From the NCBI GenBank assembly GCA_004123355.1, contig SCHM01000001.1:248001-312000 (forward strand): a DNA stretch of 64,000 nt. The letters are read 5' to 3'. Under the pieces are notes generated by a model. That model did not search any database and was not told where the DNA came from. It saw nothing but the letters and a program-made list of their open reading frames with translations. This document shows, piece by piece, positions 38,991 to 51,832 of this stretch (within the stretch, counting starts at the first letter, position 1; every line of letters starts with the position of its first letter). The position numbers and the translations under genes were made by a program. This DNA is from Amphirosellinia nigrospora. Lineage: Eukaryota > Ascomycota > Sordariomycetes > Xylariales > Xylariaceae.

Positions 38991-39474
38991 TTACGCACTG
39001 AAGTATTCTGGACCGACTCGATCCAGGAATTGGAACTCTCTTGGTTTGGTGAACATGGCCTCGGTAATGGCGAAGTATTCCTTATAATAGTCCTTGGTAA
39101 CCTGGTTCTGGACGACAAAAACAGTGCCATTAGCGGCCGTCAAGGCTATTTACGCCAAGGGATTGTGTTTTTTTACGCACCTCGAGAAACCACTCTGGCG
39201 ACTTTGACCTGGGACATGGTTAATATGTATGTTGCACGAATCCGTGTCTCGCCAACAGAGCTTACCAGTTCTCCACCCAACTCAGCTTCCCCGGCTCTTG
39301 TGGGCTCTGATACATCTCAAAGAATAGACACTCGGGCTCGGCAATGACCTTGTTGAAAACGGGCTTGAATGCGGCCAAGAAACGATCAACATTCTCGGGA
39401 GCGATGTACACGGTAACGTGCAGACTCCAGCCAGTGGCGACGGGCATCTTGTGTAGTATGGCGGGACTGTTCAT
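38991..39474 (-). CDS. ABM-fold (antibiotic biosynthesis monooxygenase-like) protein
   Basis: Small dimeric ferredoxin-like alpha-beta protein of the ABM family, which includes quinol monooxygenases and many uncharacterised fungal enzymes. Three exons give an unbroken 117-residue protein: 39266-39474, 39181-39208 (only 28 nt) and 38991-39107, with introns 39209-39265 and 39108-39180. It starts MNSPAILHKMPVATGWSLHV (a second possible start is the Met at 39447). Conserved features are the VTVYIAPENVDRFLAAFKPV strand-helix, EPECLFFEMYQSPQEPGKL, WVENWSKSPEWFLENQ spanning the splice sites, and TKPREFQFLDRVGPEYF near the end. No signal peptide. The substrate is unknown. The neighbouring transporter could supply a substrate, but that is guesswork. 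Confidence 0.85.
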
Positions 39475-39931
39475 AGGGTCTCTAGCCGCCAACGCCGTCG
39501 TTGATGTCTGGGCCGCGATGGGATGAGTGGCAGCTGCGAAGACTGCAACATTTTATACCTGGGCCACGGCAATCGTATGGAACTGCTCAGGTGAAAGTGG
39601 AAATCGAGTACGTGTATTAGGGATTTTCGAACGGGGCACACCGTCTCGTCCCAGAGAAACACGCAACGCTAAAGGCCAGGTTTAGTATTAATAGAGAACA
39701 GGGCAGCTCCTGTCGGCGGTAAGGAAGACGATGGGAGTTTCTGATATCGTGCCTAGGTAGAGGATAAAGTACACTGACGACCGTTTCAGCGAATGGTCCC
39801 AGAACAGTGGACTGGACTATGCCCAAGCAGGACTAAATACTCGGTCTCATCAGGGGGCTAGGCGCTCCCCAAGACCCAAGAGGAAAAAAAAAAAAGTCCC
39901 ATACTCTCATTTACAGTACAGCTCGGTCCCT

Positions 39932-39985
39932 TAGGTGCCTTAGGTGCCTCAGGTGCCTCGGGTGCCTCAGGTGCCTCAGATACCT
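39932..39985. repeat. 9-bp tandem repeat (TAGGTGCCT type), about six copies
   Basis: Successive units TAGGTGCCT, TAGGTGCCT, CAGGTGCCT, CGGGTGCCT, CAGGTGCCT and CAGATACCT, grading into the TAGGTACC-type words that follow. Located upstream of the ABM gene. Confidence 0.85.
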
Positions 39986-40908
39986 GCCTACTTAGATACC
40001 TACCTAACCTACCTACTTAGAAGAGGTATGCAAGATGCAAGGGACTATTTCAGACCCTTTACAGAAGCGAGCAGCATTCTTGATTGGCCAGCTCGAACTA
40101 CAGCAGCCAATAGTTGTTTGGTCGTGCTCCTCTTCCCCAATCCGTCACCAACCCGCCCCCTCATCCCGGCTGACCAGCTCCACTAGGTAGGAGCAGGGGA
40201 GGAGGGGAGGAGGTATCGTGCAGTTGGATAGATGATAGATGATAGATGATTAATGTCCCGACGCGTTATTGCCATTGTCCCTGCCGTACCCCGACGGTAC
40301 CCCGCCATGGAGCATCAAACGGTCACGGCATACCGGAAACGGATCGGTGTTGCATCAGCATGTATCTACATACATACACACCTACCTAACAAGTACCTAC
40401 AGTAAACCTAAGTAACCCTAAACCTCGGTGCATACCTGCAGACTACAACTTCCTGTCCCGTGCCATTCATAGTATACTTCTAGGTATACAACACAACACG
40501 GTCCAGTCGAACACCAGAGGCAGACGTCAAGCCCTTTGTTCTTTGTTCTATGTTCTACATAGTATGTTCTGTGTTATGCCATTCTGTTCGATACGAGCCG
40601 ACGAGGGATAGAGACTAATCGAGCGACTTTTCAGCCCCAGCCCTCGGCAGCTGCAACGCCGTGGCGCCATCCTGGCCCTCATAGAGGTCAATCAGTGCAC
40701 AGGTAATTAGCCAAGCATGGCGTTTCTTTCTCAACTAGATTGGTCGTGTTCGGGCCCACCGCCTTTCCCGACGTCTTCCGCTGGCCGCCATCTACTTACG
40801 ACCTGAAATCGATTAGCGAGGAGCTTACAGCTTTCTCGAGAAAAACCCGGTTCTAGGCTCCCCAACCCTGTCATGCAGAATCAGACACTGTTACATTGGC
40901 ATCACATT

Positions 40909-40994
40909 TTCATCTCTTCATCTCTTCATCTCTTCATCTCTTCATCTCTTCATCTCTTCATCTCTTCATCTCTTCATCTCTTCATCTCTTCATC
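40909..40994. repeat. 8-bp tandem repeat (TTCATCTC), about ten copies
   Basis: Perfect head-to-tail TTCATCTC units over about 85 bp, ending at CATCGCC. Intergenic and pyrimidine-rich on the plus strand. Open frames across it in two phases are a by-product of the repeat. Confidence 0.92.
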
Positions 40995-43645
40995 GCCAGA
41001 GCCCTCCTCCACACGTGGTTTTATGTCAGCTTGGTCCGTTATCCCTTCTGTGGCCACAATCGTTTCAGTCTCTCTAACGACTTGTACGTATAGCCTCGAA
41101 TAGGGAATTGGGACTTTTCTTTAATTGTGTGCGGCAATTTGATGGGTCCAGTCAAACCCCCTCGGAAATTGGCACATTGCATACTAACCCCCCGGCAAAA
41201 GTTGCCCGAGCTCCTTGACCTTACGGGTCTCTATCCGTAGTTTGTTTTGCCTGTGTAGTGCTTAGTCGGTGTCCTGCTCATATTTACTGTGCTGCCCACT
41301 CGTGTCATGCTCACTCACACAAGACCACACGATCCGAGACATCGAGAACGGCGTTACGGCCGGGTGGCGAGCTTGGTCATCCTTATACAAATCACGGCGG
41401 GGGTGCCACGTAAATCTGTCAGCCTTCCCACTATTAGACTTGTTAGAGCAGCTCCCAACAGGTTCACATGCCATAAAGCTAGGTAAGATTAAACATCAGG
41501 ATTGATGAGCGTTGGTAATTCTAGTTTCCAAATTCACGGCAGCATCGCTTATTTCATGCAAAGGTCTTCTCACTCTAATCTTCGTGAATCATGCCGCCCC
41601 GGCTTCGATCATATAAGAGCTAAGAGTATCATCAGGGTGAACAAGCATCGGGTGTTGGTACCACTTTTTAGTCAAGTTTCTGGGTTTTAGCCCTGACCAA
41701 CTACAGTGACAAGCTCCACAGTTTAGCATGAGGAGTAGACCATTTAGTTGTTGTCAGAAATCCGACAAGAAATCATATATGCCCCATAAACGGGCAGCAA
41801 CCACGATCAGCAGACAGTGTCGCCAACAACTTTCAAAGAGGACCAGTTGAATGCAACTAGGGTTCTAATCCTACCCTTAGAACAAATCAGACGAGTTTTC
41901 GGCCTTGGAACTCCACTTCTGTCGTGATCAACGACATGAAATGAATTGCAAAGTCTGGCAATGGCACCGTCTCATCCATGCTACCTAGTCTACCAAAGCA
42001 CAGAGTTCTCGCATTTTTGAAAGTAGGTAGGCCAAGTTTTACGGCGGCAGAGAAAATATGTGATACAATACCCGCAATACAATACCATGGTCCATATAGA
42101 GTAACAAATACATATATGCCTACGAAATGGGAACCTTGGTGATTTAGGTCCTATCGAGCACACTAACTATGGGTATAATAATTAAACCAAATCAGACAAG
42201 TACGAGGCTTTGGTTGAAGCTAGAGATTTCCTTTATTTCCCAAGTTCCTGAGCCGTGCTGTTTGAGACCTGAATCGGGTGGTGTACCTACTATAAAGTAA
42301 AGACATTGTGAGGTCGTTTTTGGCCACCAAATGATTCTAGTTGAAGAATACACAAACCCACCCCCCTCCATGGGAAGTTAAGGGGGAGGACACGTCAATA
42401 TATCTCCCCTACCTCGATCGTTAGATTACTTGATATTATAGGAGATGCTACGATACGTAGCTATTATCTTTGTCAGGGATCTCGCAGGCATAGGGTGTAG
42501 ACGTCTGTTGTTGCACGGAGAACCAGTGAAGCCATCTCCGTGGGCTCTATGTGACTATATGACTAGGTATATACAGAGAGTCTCTTTGTCTGGTCTGATC
42601 CCTATGTCTAGATCCATGTTCTTAGCAACCTTATTGAAATGCTTATGCGAAGGCATGCTAAAAATCCACAGATGGCCGATAGAAGGTTCGGTTAGGAAAC
42701 TTTAAACGAAGTCAACTAAATCTACTGGTGGTGGCCTGTTCACGAGGGACGTGAGACGCAAGGCCCAGACACGTAGATAAAGAGTCTCCCTGTATATACT
42801 CAAATATCCTCCACGAAAATGGTCCTAGACCTTGGTGAAACAAGAAGTGTTTATTGGCTCCAGTAAACGGCCCCTAATCATCTCCTTACATATTATGTAG
42901 CGTTAATCGCTGCTACGAAAATTGAACCGGTTCTCAAAAATTGGCCCATATATAATACAAGCTGATTTCAATTGGATAAACGGGCCATATAAATACGTTC
43001 TTGGACTAGGAGCTCAACCGTATCCATTCAAAGATCGTACAAGCAAAAGGACCCTATTACCTTTCTCGGCAAGTAAGTATGTGCCACCTTCCTCTAAACC
43101 TTTTACAGAATAAGGGCCTGAGGACCGCGGGTGAGAGGGCAGCGAGACGACAGGGGCCCCGGATACTAAAAGTGGGTGATGTATTGGTCAAACTCAGGAT
43201 ATCCGTATTATGGATGTCAGGTAAGTCATAATGGAGAGGGAATTAGGAATGGGATGTTGAGGGACAAAATGATGCCTCCGCGTAAAGATACAAAGTAATC
43301 TTCATCATAATAAGTCTCGATGACCTCATCTACGCTTTTCGTTCACTCTGATAACATTGTAGTACACGATCAACCCATCTAGTCATATGAGCTTAAGCCA
43401 CCTCCATAGAAATAAACTATAACACTATCATTTTTCCATTCATCGTTCCCATTATACCTGACAAGGTTCCCCAAATGAAGCGCTCAATACATAGGTTAAT
43501 CCAGACCTTTACCAGCCAAATCTAGGTAATTAAGATATCCAACCAACCTACCGCCTGACTAGCCCGGCCTGTGGAAACTAAAGGAAAAAGGAGAATCATA
43601 AATACTTTCATAAATCATCATACATGACAGTCAGATGCCCCATCT

Positions 43646-44222
43646 TCAGTGCCTCGATCCATTAATAAGCCTGTTCTCGACCAACCCCGCAAGGGCGCTC
43701 TCGACGACATGTCTCTTCTCTTTATGACTTCCCCCGAGGGCCGAATCCGTAGCAGCTGCGCCGATGGCAGCCGTAGCAACTCGCGCGTTTCTATCGGGAT
43801 CATGACGCGACCGGAATGCCTCGACGACGCCGGCAGCCACGGCGGCACCGCTGCTTGCTTCAAGTCCGGGCCGGTCCCATGAGAGCTTCTGTGACGGCTA
43901 CGTCCATGGGTGTGGTGGCACTGCGACCCCGTCGTTCGTCATAATACCTATCCGAGTGCGCGGACCGATGGCGCCGCGGTCGCGGCTCTTCGTCAAGGTA
44001 GTACCCTTCTGAGTGATGGTCGTCATAGCGGCTTCGACGAGACGCCCCCTCGCCGTAGTAGTCGTAAGCGCGCATGTCGTGGTGTCGGTGACGATGCCCA
44101 TCGTGTGATTGAGATGATGGTTTTAACGTCCCTATCGCATCGCGCACTTGTCCGCTTTCAAGCGCGTCCAAAAAGGCGTCTGCGCGTGAGCGCGACCGGT
44201 TGTAAGTGTGATGCGATGACAT
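43646..44222 (-). CDS. Conserved fungal protein of unknown function, basic N-terminus and Ala/Gly-rich C-terminus
   Basis: About 190 residues. Starts at 44222 with MSSHHTYNRSRSRADAFLDA, followed by LESGQVRDAIGTLKPS and a His/Arg/Asp/Tyr-rich disordered part (YYGEGASRRSRYDDHHSEGY). After one missing base near 43870 it continues with EASSGAAVAAGVVEAFRSRH, RVATAAIGAAATDSALGG and RHVVESALAGLVENRLINGS, ending RH at 43646. The Ala/Gly-spaced helices look like glycine-zipper segments that might insert in or pack at membranes. Layout matches a set of uncharacterised proteins common in filamentous fungi, from memory of their general pattern. Function unknown. It stands alone beside 7.6 kb of gene-poor DNA. 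Confidence 0.7.
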
Positions 44223-44829
44223 TGCTGTTCTTGGGAGGTAGGGCAGGTGTTATGAATAGCGTGGCGTCTTCCTTGGACTTGGAATAGTTTGGAATGATGG
44301 ATATCAATGATGAAGTGTCGAGTCTACAGTGGGCAGTTCGTATCGTAGAGTGGGTGCTTGTCAAACAGAGTGACGGTCCTTCCAGTTTCTGTTTTAGAAT
44401 TACTTTCTTATATATGAATACCTTATCATCGCTGAGTGACGCCCATGCCAAGATCCAAAGTCCTACAGGCGGCAAATCAGGGTGATCCTTCGTCATTTGA
44501 TAGCAAACCAACTACAATGGACAAGAAAGTCGGTAGGGCTCAGATACAGGATGGGATGCCTGGAGCCGTATACGAAACTTGTCATCATTATATCATATGT
44601 TGTAGAGGATGTCGATAAGTGGTTGCAGATGACACCCCATATTCCAGGAAAAGAAGCGAAGATGGCGCCGCAGCCAATCGTCATCGAGAAGAGAATTGCT
44701 GGGTGGTATCGAGTGGAGAGCACCATGCAGGGCAGTTTTGTAGGCAGTTCGCCCGATCTTCGCACATATGTCCGTTTAAAGCGGGATCGTTTCTCCTAAG
44801 CCTTGTTGCGTTGGTTATAGAGACATAGA

Positions 44830-47130
44830 TTCTCACCGCAAATAATGTTATTCATAATGACGAATAGTTTTTTGTGCATATCTTTTCCTGATACTCATTT
44901 TTTCTGTGTAATAGTATTCTTCTTGTCAAAAGCGGCCTGAGGATTCAATGTACATTATTACGGAACAGAGGCTGTTTGTTAACGACAGAACGGCAAGAGG
45001 CTACAAGAAAAGAAGAGAACAAACACGCGAGGAAAGCCCTAGAACGCATAGGAAAGCCAAGGATAGCATTATATGCTTGCATGCCTATAATTTTCTCTAT
45101 AGATGACCGTCATTTATGGAGGACTGGTTAACCATGTCGGATTGGCTGAGCCGCCCACCATTGCTTTCTTGTATAAATTTCTCAACCGCCTATAGTAGCT
45201 GCCCTGCTTTAATATTAACGTCGCAAAAACCGAAGCCACTGACGTTGTGCATGAGCCGATGCCACCTTTAACCATAGAGGACGTAGGAATTTATGCTGCA
45301 TGACATACCCTATGTTAACTCCTAAGTAGAAAAGCCCGAAGCTCATGTTGTTCACTAGCAATCCTTTGTTCAAGGATACTCCCTTTGATAGCGAATACAA
45401 GATGGATTTAACTCACTTTTGATTTGTCAACAATAGCACAAAACAGGAGGTTGGCTTCGTGAGGTTCAGACAATATTTCCTTAATAACCTCAGCACCACC
45501 TAGGTATAAAGATAAATCCTCAACAATAATTCGCTTGCGAGATTGACCAGCTTTGTATTTAAAACGTAACTTCTTTTCTAAATGAGTTTAAATTTATCAT
45601 AAAACATAAACCGTAATAACTCTGCCAGATTTAAGTGTTTAAACGCTGTGCTGCTGCTAGCAAAATAGCGAGGCCCGTTATAGTCACGCCTAATAAATGT
45701 ATAAGCTATTAGAAGAGGGCTTGAAATACTAAGGCTAACATAACCAAGGAAGCACGGACAATGTGAAACTATAACAAGATCTTATGTCAAGGCTTAGATA
45801 ATAATCAGATTATAATGATTACTCTATGTAGTCAAGGAGGCTATAAAGGTCTATCTCCTCCTTCGAAGTGCAAGAAATTTAGTCTACATGCCCTAAGGGT
45901 TCATCTTTTATTCCCTTATTCTCTGTTGTCTCGGAGACTGGGGCGACACTCGGATATTCCCATAGACTCTGAGACCTCTGGCTATTCAGCTACGGGTGCT
46001 GCTGCTTGCATAGATACGTGTGACAATTTCTCCCCCATGTTGAATTTCTAGCGTATTATTATCTGGTCTCAACTACGGCTTTTGTTTTTTAACGATGAAT
46101 ATGTTCGCTCAAGTTTCCAACTGAATTAGTAAATCCCTCCTCTCCGTCCAACACAAGAAAACCAACAGAAAATTCGGTTGTTGATTCGAATCTCCTGAAA
46201 TCAACAAAAGTATGGCTTTCCGCCTGTTTCACATCACGGGGAGACTTCTTTCTAGAGGGTTAGTATTTTGTGGATGGCAGCTCTTAGTACGCTGGACAAA
46301 TTGCTTAAATATTAAGTTGGAATTACAACACTAGAACGACTGTTTTGGAGATAGCGAAGCACAGAAACGCGTCGAGAACAGAAAACAACAACAACTAACT
46401 GTTTCAATGTGTGTATCGCAAAAGGGTTGTTGTTTTTAATACACTACTGCTTAGTTTCTAATATATCTGTCTTAAATCTGAAGTAGATTTTCATCCGTTG
46501 ATTGTAATTGGGCGTTGGAATTTGAGCCACCTCTCGACTTCACGTTTCTGGGGCGACCTCTTGTAGATTAGGTTGTTGCTCGATACAATGTAATCGATTT
46601 TGCCCCTAATTTTGTAATTACATAATCGTGTACAAATAACTTGTAAAATTAGCCCTAGGAGCTAATTTCTTTTTAAAGAATAGCTTTGTCATAAAGAACC
46701 TCTCGAGTATAAAAAAGCCATGTCAAACAAAATAAACAAAACACTTCAAAAATCGATGAACCAGGAACTAATACTGTACGTGACTTATTGGATTTACTAT
46801 TCCACGTCCAAGAGCCGAACGGTGGATTCACTTTATATCATTACATATATTTCTCAAAGTGATAATGGTATTTATGAAGTAATACTTTCCTTGCTAAAAC
46901 AAGACTTAACATTTATTTTTGTCAAGATATAATAAGGTTGGTATTGTGCTACAGTCATGTTATTGTCATATGAGGACTGAAACTATACTTCTCGAGTTGA
47001 TGGTCATTTAAACTTTGTGGCTTCAACAGTTTAAGAGGGTTTAAAGTAAATTTATTAGAAAACCAAGAAAAATTACTGCGCCTGCTAGATTTCAAGTCGC
47101 AACACAGGCTGAATATGAATACATTAAGAT
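44830..47130. other. AT-rich island, possibly a mutated ancient repeat
   Basis: Visibly richer in A/T than the flanks, with many TAA/TAG stops in all frames, as expected of sequence altered by repeat-induced point mutation or long neutral decay. A short minus-strand stretch near 45430-45570 reads KRIIVEDLSLYLGGAEVIKE, suggesting it once coded for protein; the family could not be recognised. Small inverted repeats occur (AAATTAGC/GCTAATTT near 46648-46672). No terminal repeats were found. Confidence 0.4.
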
Positions 47131-50100
47131 TCATTCACCTAGCGAATTAAGATACGCACTGTAGAGCCGTCGAAGGGGAATGCGAGGCAGCAGTGTACCG
47201 TAAGACAAGTCTAGAAAACGACGTATCTCAAAATCCATGCGCGTAGCCGTGCCGTTAATCACTGGCCACGCCAACCTCGCGTTGTGTTGCGTCGCATTGT
47301 GTTGCACCCGGCCCCCTTTCCCTCGCCAATCAATTTCAAAAATAAAAATCACCTGTTATTGGCAACTGACGTGTCCTTTGCTGTACATACTAGTGTGTGG
47401 TATCTAGAGGGTGTTGCGTGCTGCGGTCGACTATCCTTCATTTAAGCATCGACCTAGTTTTACTCAACACGTGTGTTTGACCTCCCTACTTAGCTAGTAA
47501 CGGTCAGTAGTGAGGGAGAGATACCATCGTATTCTCGGCACATCTATGTTCGTTGCGAAATGCGAAGATCAGGGTTATCAAAAAGTTGATTGTATTCGAC
47601 ACTCTATTTTGGAAATCGATGTCTTTTTGATAATACGCAGCCCGAATTCGGCAACGACGATCCCTTCGCGGCTAATCCCGCTGCCTCAAGTTCAGGGGTC
47701 AATGCGTTTTCGTCACACGTCGAACACGCGGCCGTACATAGTACACATAGGCGTGTCGTCTCACGGATACTCGCACATATTTATTCAAAAGGGGACATTA
47801 ATATCCATGTTCAGACGTGATGTGGCAATATGCAGTGTCTTTCCGACTACTGGTCCAGGCTTTTATGGTTGATTAGTTCACATATGTTCTAGCTCGGCGC
47901 TGGGATTTTATATCAACTTATCCGATAACGAATGAGCATGGCAGCAAATGCAATTTAATTTCACCATGAGGACCAATAGTCGTCCTTGTTGTAATCTGGA
48001 AGATCTATACATGGGCGATCGCATACTCGAGGAGCTGTATAATCATTGATGCGTCTGTACGAAACGAGATCTGCGGACCGGCTGATGTAGTGAGGCTTGA
48101 CGGCTGGTTCCTCCGAGATATGCCGGGCGATCTTATGAATTTCATCGACATGCAACCGCCTCGCACCTAATATCGGCGCTTAGCTCCCTCATACTGGGGT
48201 TGACAGATACCTTGCTTTGCCACGCCTGGACCCAGACATGGGGCGTCCAGTGAATGCACAACCTCTCGGAAATGTTAACCGGAGGAATTCCCGGTCATGT
48301 TGCATGCAGGAAGGATTGCCTTAGTTTTCAGTGATACTATTGACGGTGCAAATCCAGACTTGGCCAAGTCAAGCCTCGAGACAGGAATTGATTGATGAGC
48401 GGAAAATAGATTGCCTAAGTAGCGGTACCTACATCACGTGTCTACTTTGGCTACCTTTTTGGGGGAGGTGTTGAGATACTTATATATCGAAGCTGTGCAT
48501 GTTGCCGAGTCTAAGATCTGTGGCTCTGGTCTGCCTCTAGGATGGTGTGGGGTCGTCTCAGATTCTAATAAAAGCAACCAACCTTGCCTTGCATGGTCGA
48601 TGGCATCGGTCACACACCAGACCACTCAGAGAGCACGGCTGGGTTGGGATGCATAGCCTGCTGAGATTTACGTTGCTGGAACACAGACAGATGAAAGCAA
48701 CAAACGGACCAGAGCCGGCAATGTGAGTGTGGTAGGCCTGTCAAGATACCAAGATAGACCGACACACAGACGATTTGGGGTCGATGGTTTCGAACACGGA
48801 CGGTCGATGCAGATCCGAGCATATCGGTATTGTGGTTGTGTAAATTGATTGAGACTGCTATACCTATTTACTGAGAGATTCACGATAGAAGTGTGCATGC
48901 TCTACTATGCCAGAGCCCGCTCTTCAATGAACTTGTCTATCATGTTGTATCCAAGCGACAGCTAAAAGAAGTGACATAGTTAGCTGACAAAACGCCTTAC
49001 TTGGTCACATGCTCATGCTTCTAACTGCTTTGCGACTTGATAGCATCGGTGCTTACATGTAAGTAAGTACATAATAGATAGTGTGGGTGACGTCGAGCGA
49101 GTGAGAGGTAGCTAAGTACGCGTCTAGTAAGCCTGACTGTGACTCTACTACGTAAGTGTGCTACAGCTGTAGATGGAGGGCCGGCCTTCACGAATGAGAA
49201 TGATCGTCTGAATTGATTGCCCCTCGTACAAAAATAGACACCTGAACTAATAGTTTTTGACGGCAGATCTATCTCGATGGCTGAATGGTGATCGCGAACC
49301 GGTGGACTAACATGGCATAGTACACTATATACTACCTAGACTAGACTACTCTAGGTAGCGTGCGATACACTTGCTGTAGAAGCAGATCATGGCGTACTAC
49401 GTGCACACTCCCTCACTTCCTGGTAAAGAGTATGGTTATTTTGAAAGGATTTCTTATGTGTATGTGTATCACGGTGTACGGGAGGGAGTGCCATTGCATC
49501 TGTAGGATCTTAAGTACATGCTGATCCCTAAAAACAAACGTACAACGCATGACTGTTTTGTCCAGAGTGGCCAAGTTTTTTCTTTTATTATACATCTACA
49601 TGATGCAGAGTCAGCGTAGCGTCGTAGCCAAACAATCCTATGAGACAGCGGTGGTCTGCGGCACGAAGACACTTACAAACAAAGTCTGGTGCTATGTATA
49701 CTTAAATAGGCATTAATTAATTAGAACCTGGGTGTCTCTGGCACCATGCCTTGCATGGTATCTGAGCGCAGTAGGTACCGGAGGGCCTAGACTTGTTAAT
49801 TAGTGTAGTCTACTACATAGGTATGTAGATTAGAGTATCTTCTACGTACATACCCGAGTGAAGAGCCTGGTGAAGAGCCCAGAACATCATTGCCCATTGG
49901 AATTGCGTTCAGATCGCGTTGGGATTAATTACATACTGAAAAACGTGGCCCATAATTCTCCGAATTCCCAGACAAAACCCCTATTTTTCTTTTCTTTTCT
50001 TTCAATTCATTTCTTTTAAGGTTTATTTTTAAATTTCATCTTCGTTCGTAGCCTGACGGATCTTTACTTGCTGGAAGTTGAGCAGGTAGTTTTCAATGAC

Positions 50101-50993
50101 AAAAAGTTCTCAACCAGACGGTCAAGCTAAATTTAACCATACCAGAGGGGTGACTACGTCGTATGGGGTAGGCTTCGGGAATGCATTGCTGACTAGGTTC
50201 CAGTGCCTAGTTTGTACTAGCCTAATCCTTTTCATTGGCATCCCAGTTCAGGGGCTTTTAATAGGTACTTATCTACTATGGCGCTTTGGGCTGGTGGTAG
50301 CCAACCATAGTGTACACACCTAGTTCGACAAATAGAAAATGTGAATCAAAAGCACACCAAGGTAGTGTATCTTGCAACCCCGGATTACCCTTTAAGCCTC
50401 GGGCAATGAGCAGAGAGTAGAGCAAAGAAGTTGATCACGGCCACGCCAAGGAGTTCTCCGTATTGCAGCCCCGGCTCCGACGATACCGGGATATCCTTGA
50501 CTTCGTCACTCTTAGTCGATTCCTGCTCGTCTGCTAGGTACTGTACTTACACATGGTAGTAGAATGTAGTAGAATGGCAGGTGCCCACATGTACCTAACC
50601 TAACCTAACCTACACTAAGTACCTTACGGTACAAGTAATTAGCGTTCGTTGCATCTCGACATCCCGACATCTATACTATAGGTTTGGAGAGGGCATCAAG
50701 TGCACGCGGCACGCAAGGGCAAACGGCCACCTCGCACAGGTTTCATCCTCGACATCCCCGACTGTTTTTCTAGAGTGTTGCCGCGTGCCTTCTTATTCAG
50801 AATCTTTTCAATCTTTAGTCTTTCTTTGTCCAGCCCCGTCTCATGGTTTGGCCGTTCCATCAACTACTCCTCACAAGTCTGGCACTATCGGGAACACTCG
50901 TTAGCTACAATACAGTAATCGACCATCTGTCGCCCCAATTTTAATTCACGATAGGTGAACCCCTGAATTGCTCGAACCTCGAACCGCATCTCG

Positions 50994-51030
50994 TCGCATC
51001 GCATCGCATCGCGTCGCATCGCATCGCATT
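50994..51030. repeat. CGCAT pentamer repeat
   Basis: About seven CGCAT units with one CGCGT variant, in the upstream region of the 51833-55614 gene. Confidence 0.85.
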
Positions 51031-51237
51031 TGCAGAGAGCGTGACTTCGCAGAGCGCCTTTGTTGGCTTCAAGCATCGACTATTCCCGCACATCAGAATC
51101 TCTAATCTCTGCTGCCCTGGGTCGTCGTCGTCAGGTAAGTTAGGTAGAGCTTATTCAGCCTCCGCCCTCCATCACAAGCGCCACGGCCACCAAGAACCTT
51201 AAAACGGTCCAGCCTGGTTCTCCCAATCATGCTGCGG

Positions 51238-51277
51238 CCTCTCAGTTGTCCTCTCAGTTGTCCTCTCAGTTGTCCCC
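51238..51277. repeat. 12-bp tandem repeat (CTCTCAGTTGTC), three copies
   Basis: Three consecutive units in the upstream region of the 51833-55614 gene. Followed further on by a GCT trinucleotide run near 51558 and CTCG repeats near 51750. Confidence 0.85.
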
Positions 51278-51832
51278 CCAATCCAATCGGTGACCGAGTG
51301 GTTGCACCACCTCCAGGTCGTGTCACATTTGGCTGACATGCTGCCTCCCGCTGACCCCATCTTACCGACCATGGCGGCGTCGCATTGCCTGTTGCCGGAC
51401 CATTTCGCTCTGCTGGCTGGTCAGATCATACTGTACTGTACACTACTGGAGCCTTCTCTGCGCCGGCAGTGTTGGGGTGTGTCCTAAACTCTAAATGGAT
51501 ATTCATTTTACTGCGTCGGGCTGCCGAGATGTTTCATCTGCCGTCCCCAACTTGATTAGCTGCTGCTGCTGCTGCTGCCTGCTGCCAATCCTTTCTGCTT
51601 TGCTTTGGCTGCCCTTCTTCGGTGAATCCTTCGATGCTGATGCCTTCTGAGAAACAGTGAAGGATCGAATCCTCATGCGACAAACAACCTAAGCCGACAT
51701 CATTGAACCCCACGCTGTGGCGGGCTCTTTCTTCTGTGGCCAAGCCTCGCTCGGTCGCTCGCTCGCTCGCTCTCCATCCTTTGTGCTACGCGAGACAAAG
51801 GTACCTAACTTGGGTCCGCCACTTCGACAAAT

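Larger units (their letters stand above)
39475..43645. other. Gene-poor region with simple repeats
   Basis: About 4.2 kb without a supported gene. It contains a 9-bp tandem repeat at 39932-39985, TAGGTACC-type words at 39980-40430 and an 8-bp tandem repeat at 40909-40994. Short frames such as 41269-41505, 42445-42705 and 42922-43113 have no family signature. Confidence 0.5.
44223..51832. other. Large gene-poor region including an AT-rich island
   Basis: About 7.6 kb without a recognised gene, the largest gap in the window. It includes the AT-rich block at about 44830-47130, ordinary intergenic DNA with TAGGTACC words at 50590-50640, and simple repeats at 50994-51030 and 51238-51277 close to the downstream gene. 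Frames at 47510-47872 (120 codons) and 50096-50323 (75 codons) lack motifs and are not called. Confidence 0.5.

Noticed and set aside
36087-39474. Secondary-metabolite or catabolic cluster (MFS plus ABM protein)
   Set aside because: Only two such genes, convergent, with housekeeping neighbours and no synthase or pathway regulator.
46160-46210. GATTCGAATC resembling a tRNA B box
   Set aside because: It is a short palindrome without an A box, acceptor stem or anticodon arm at the right distance.
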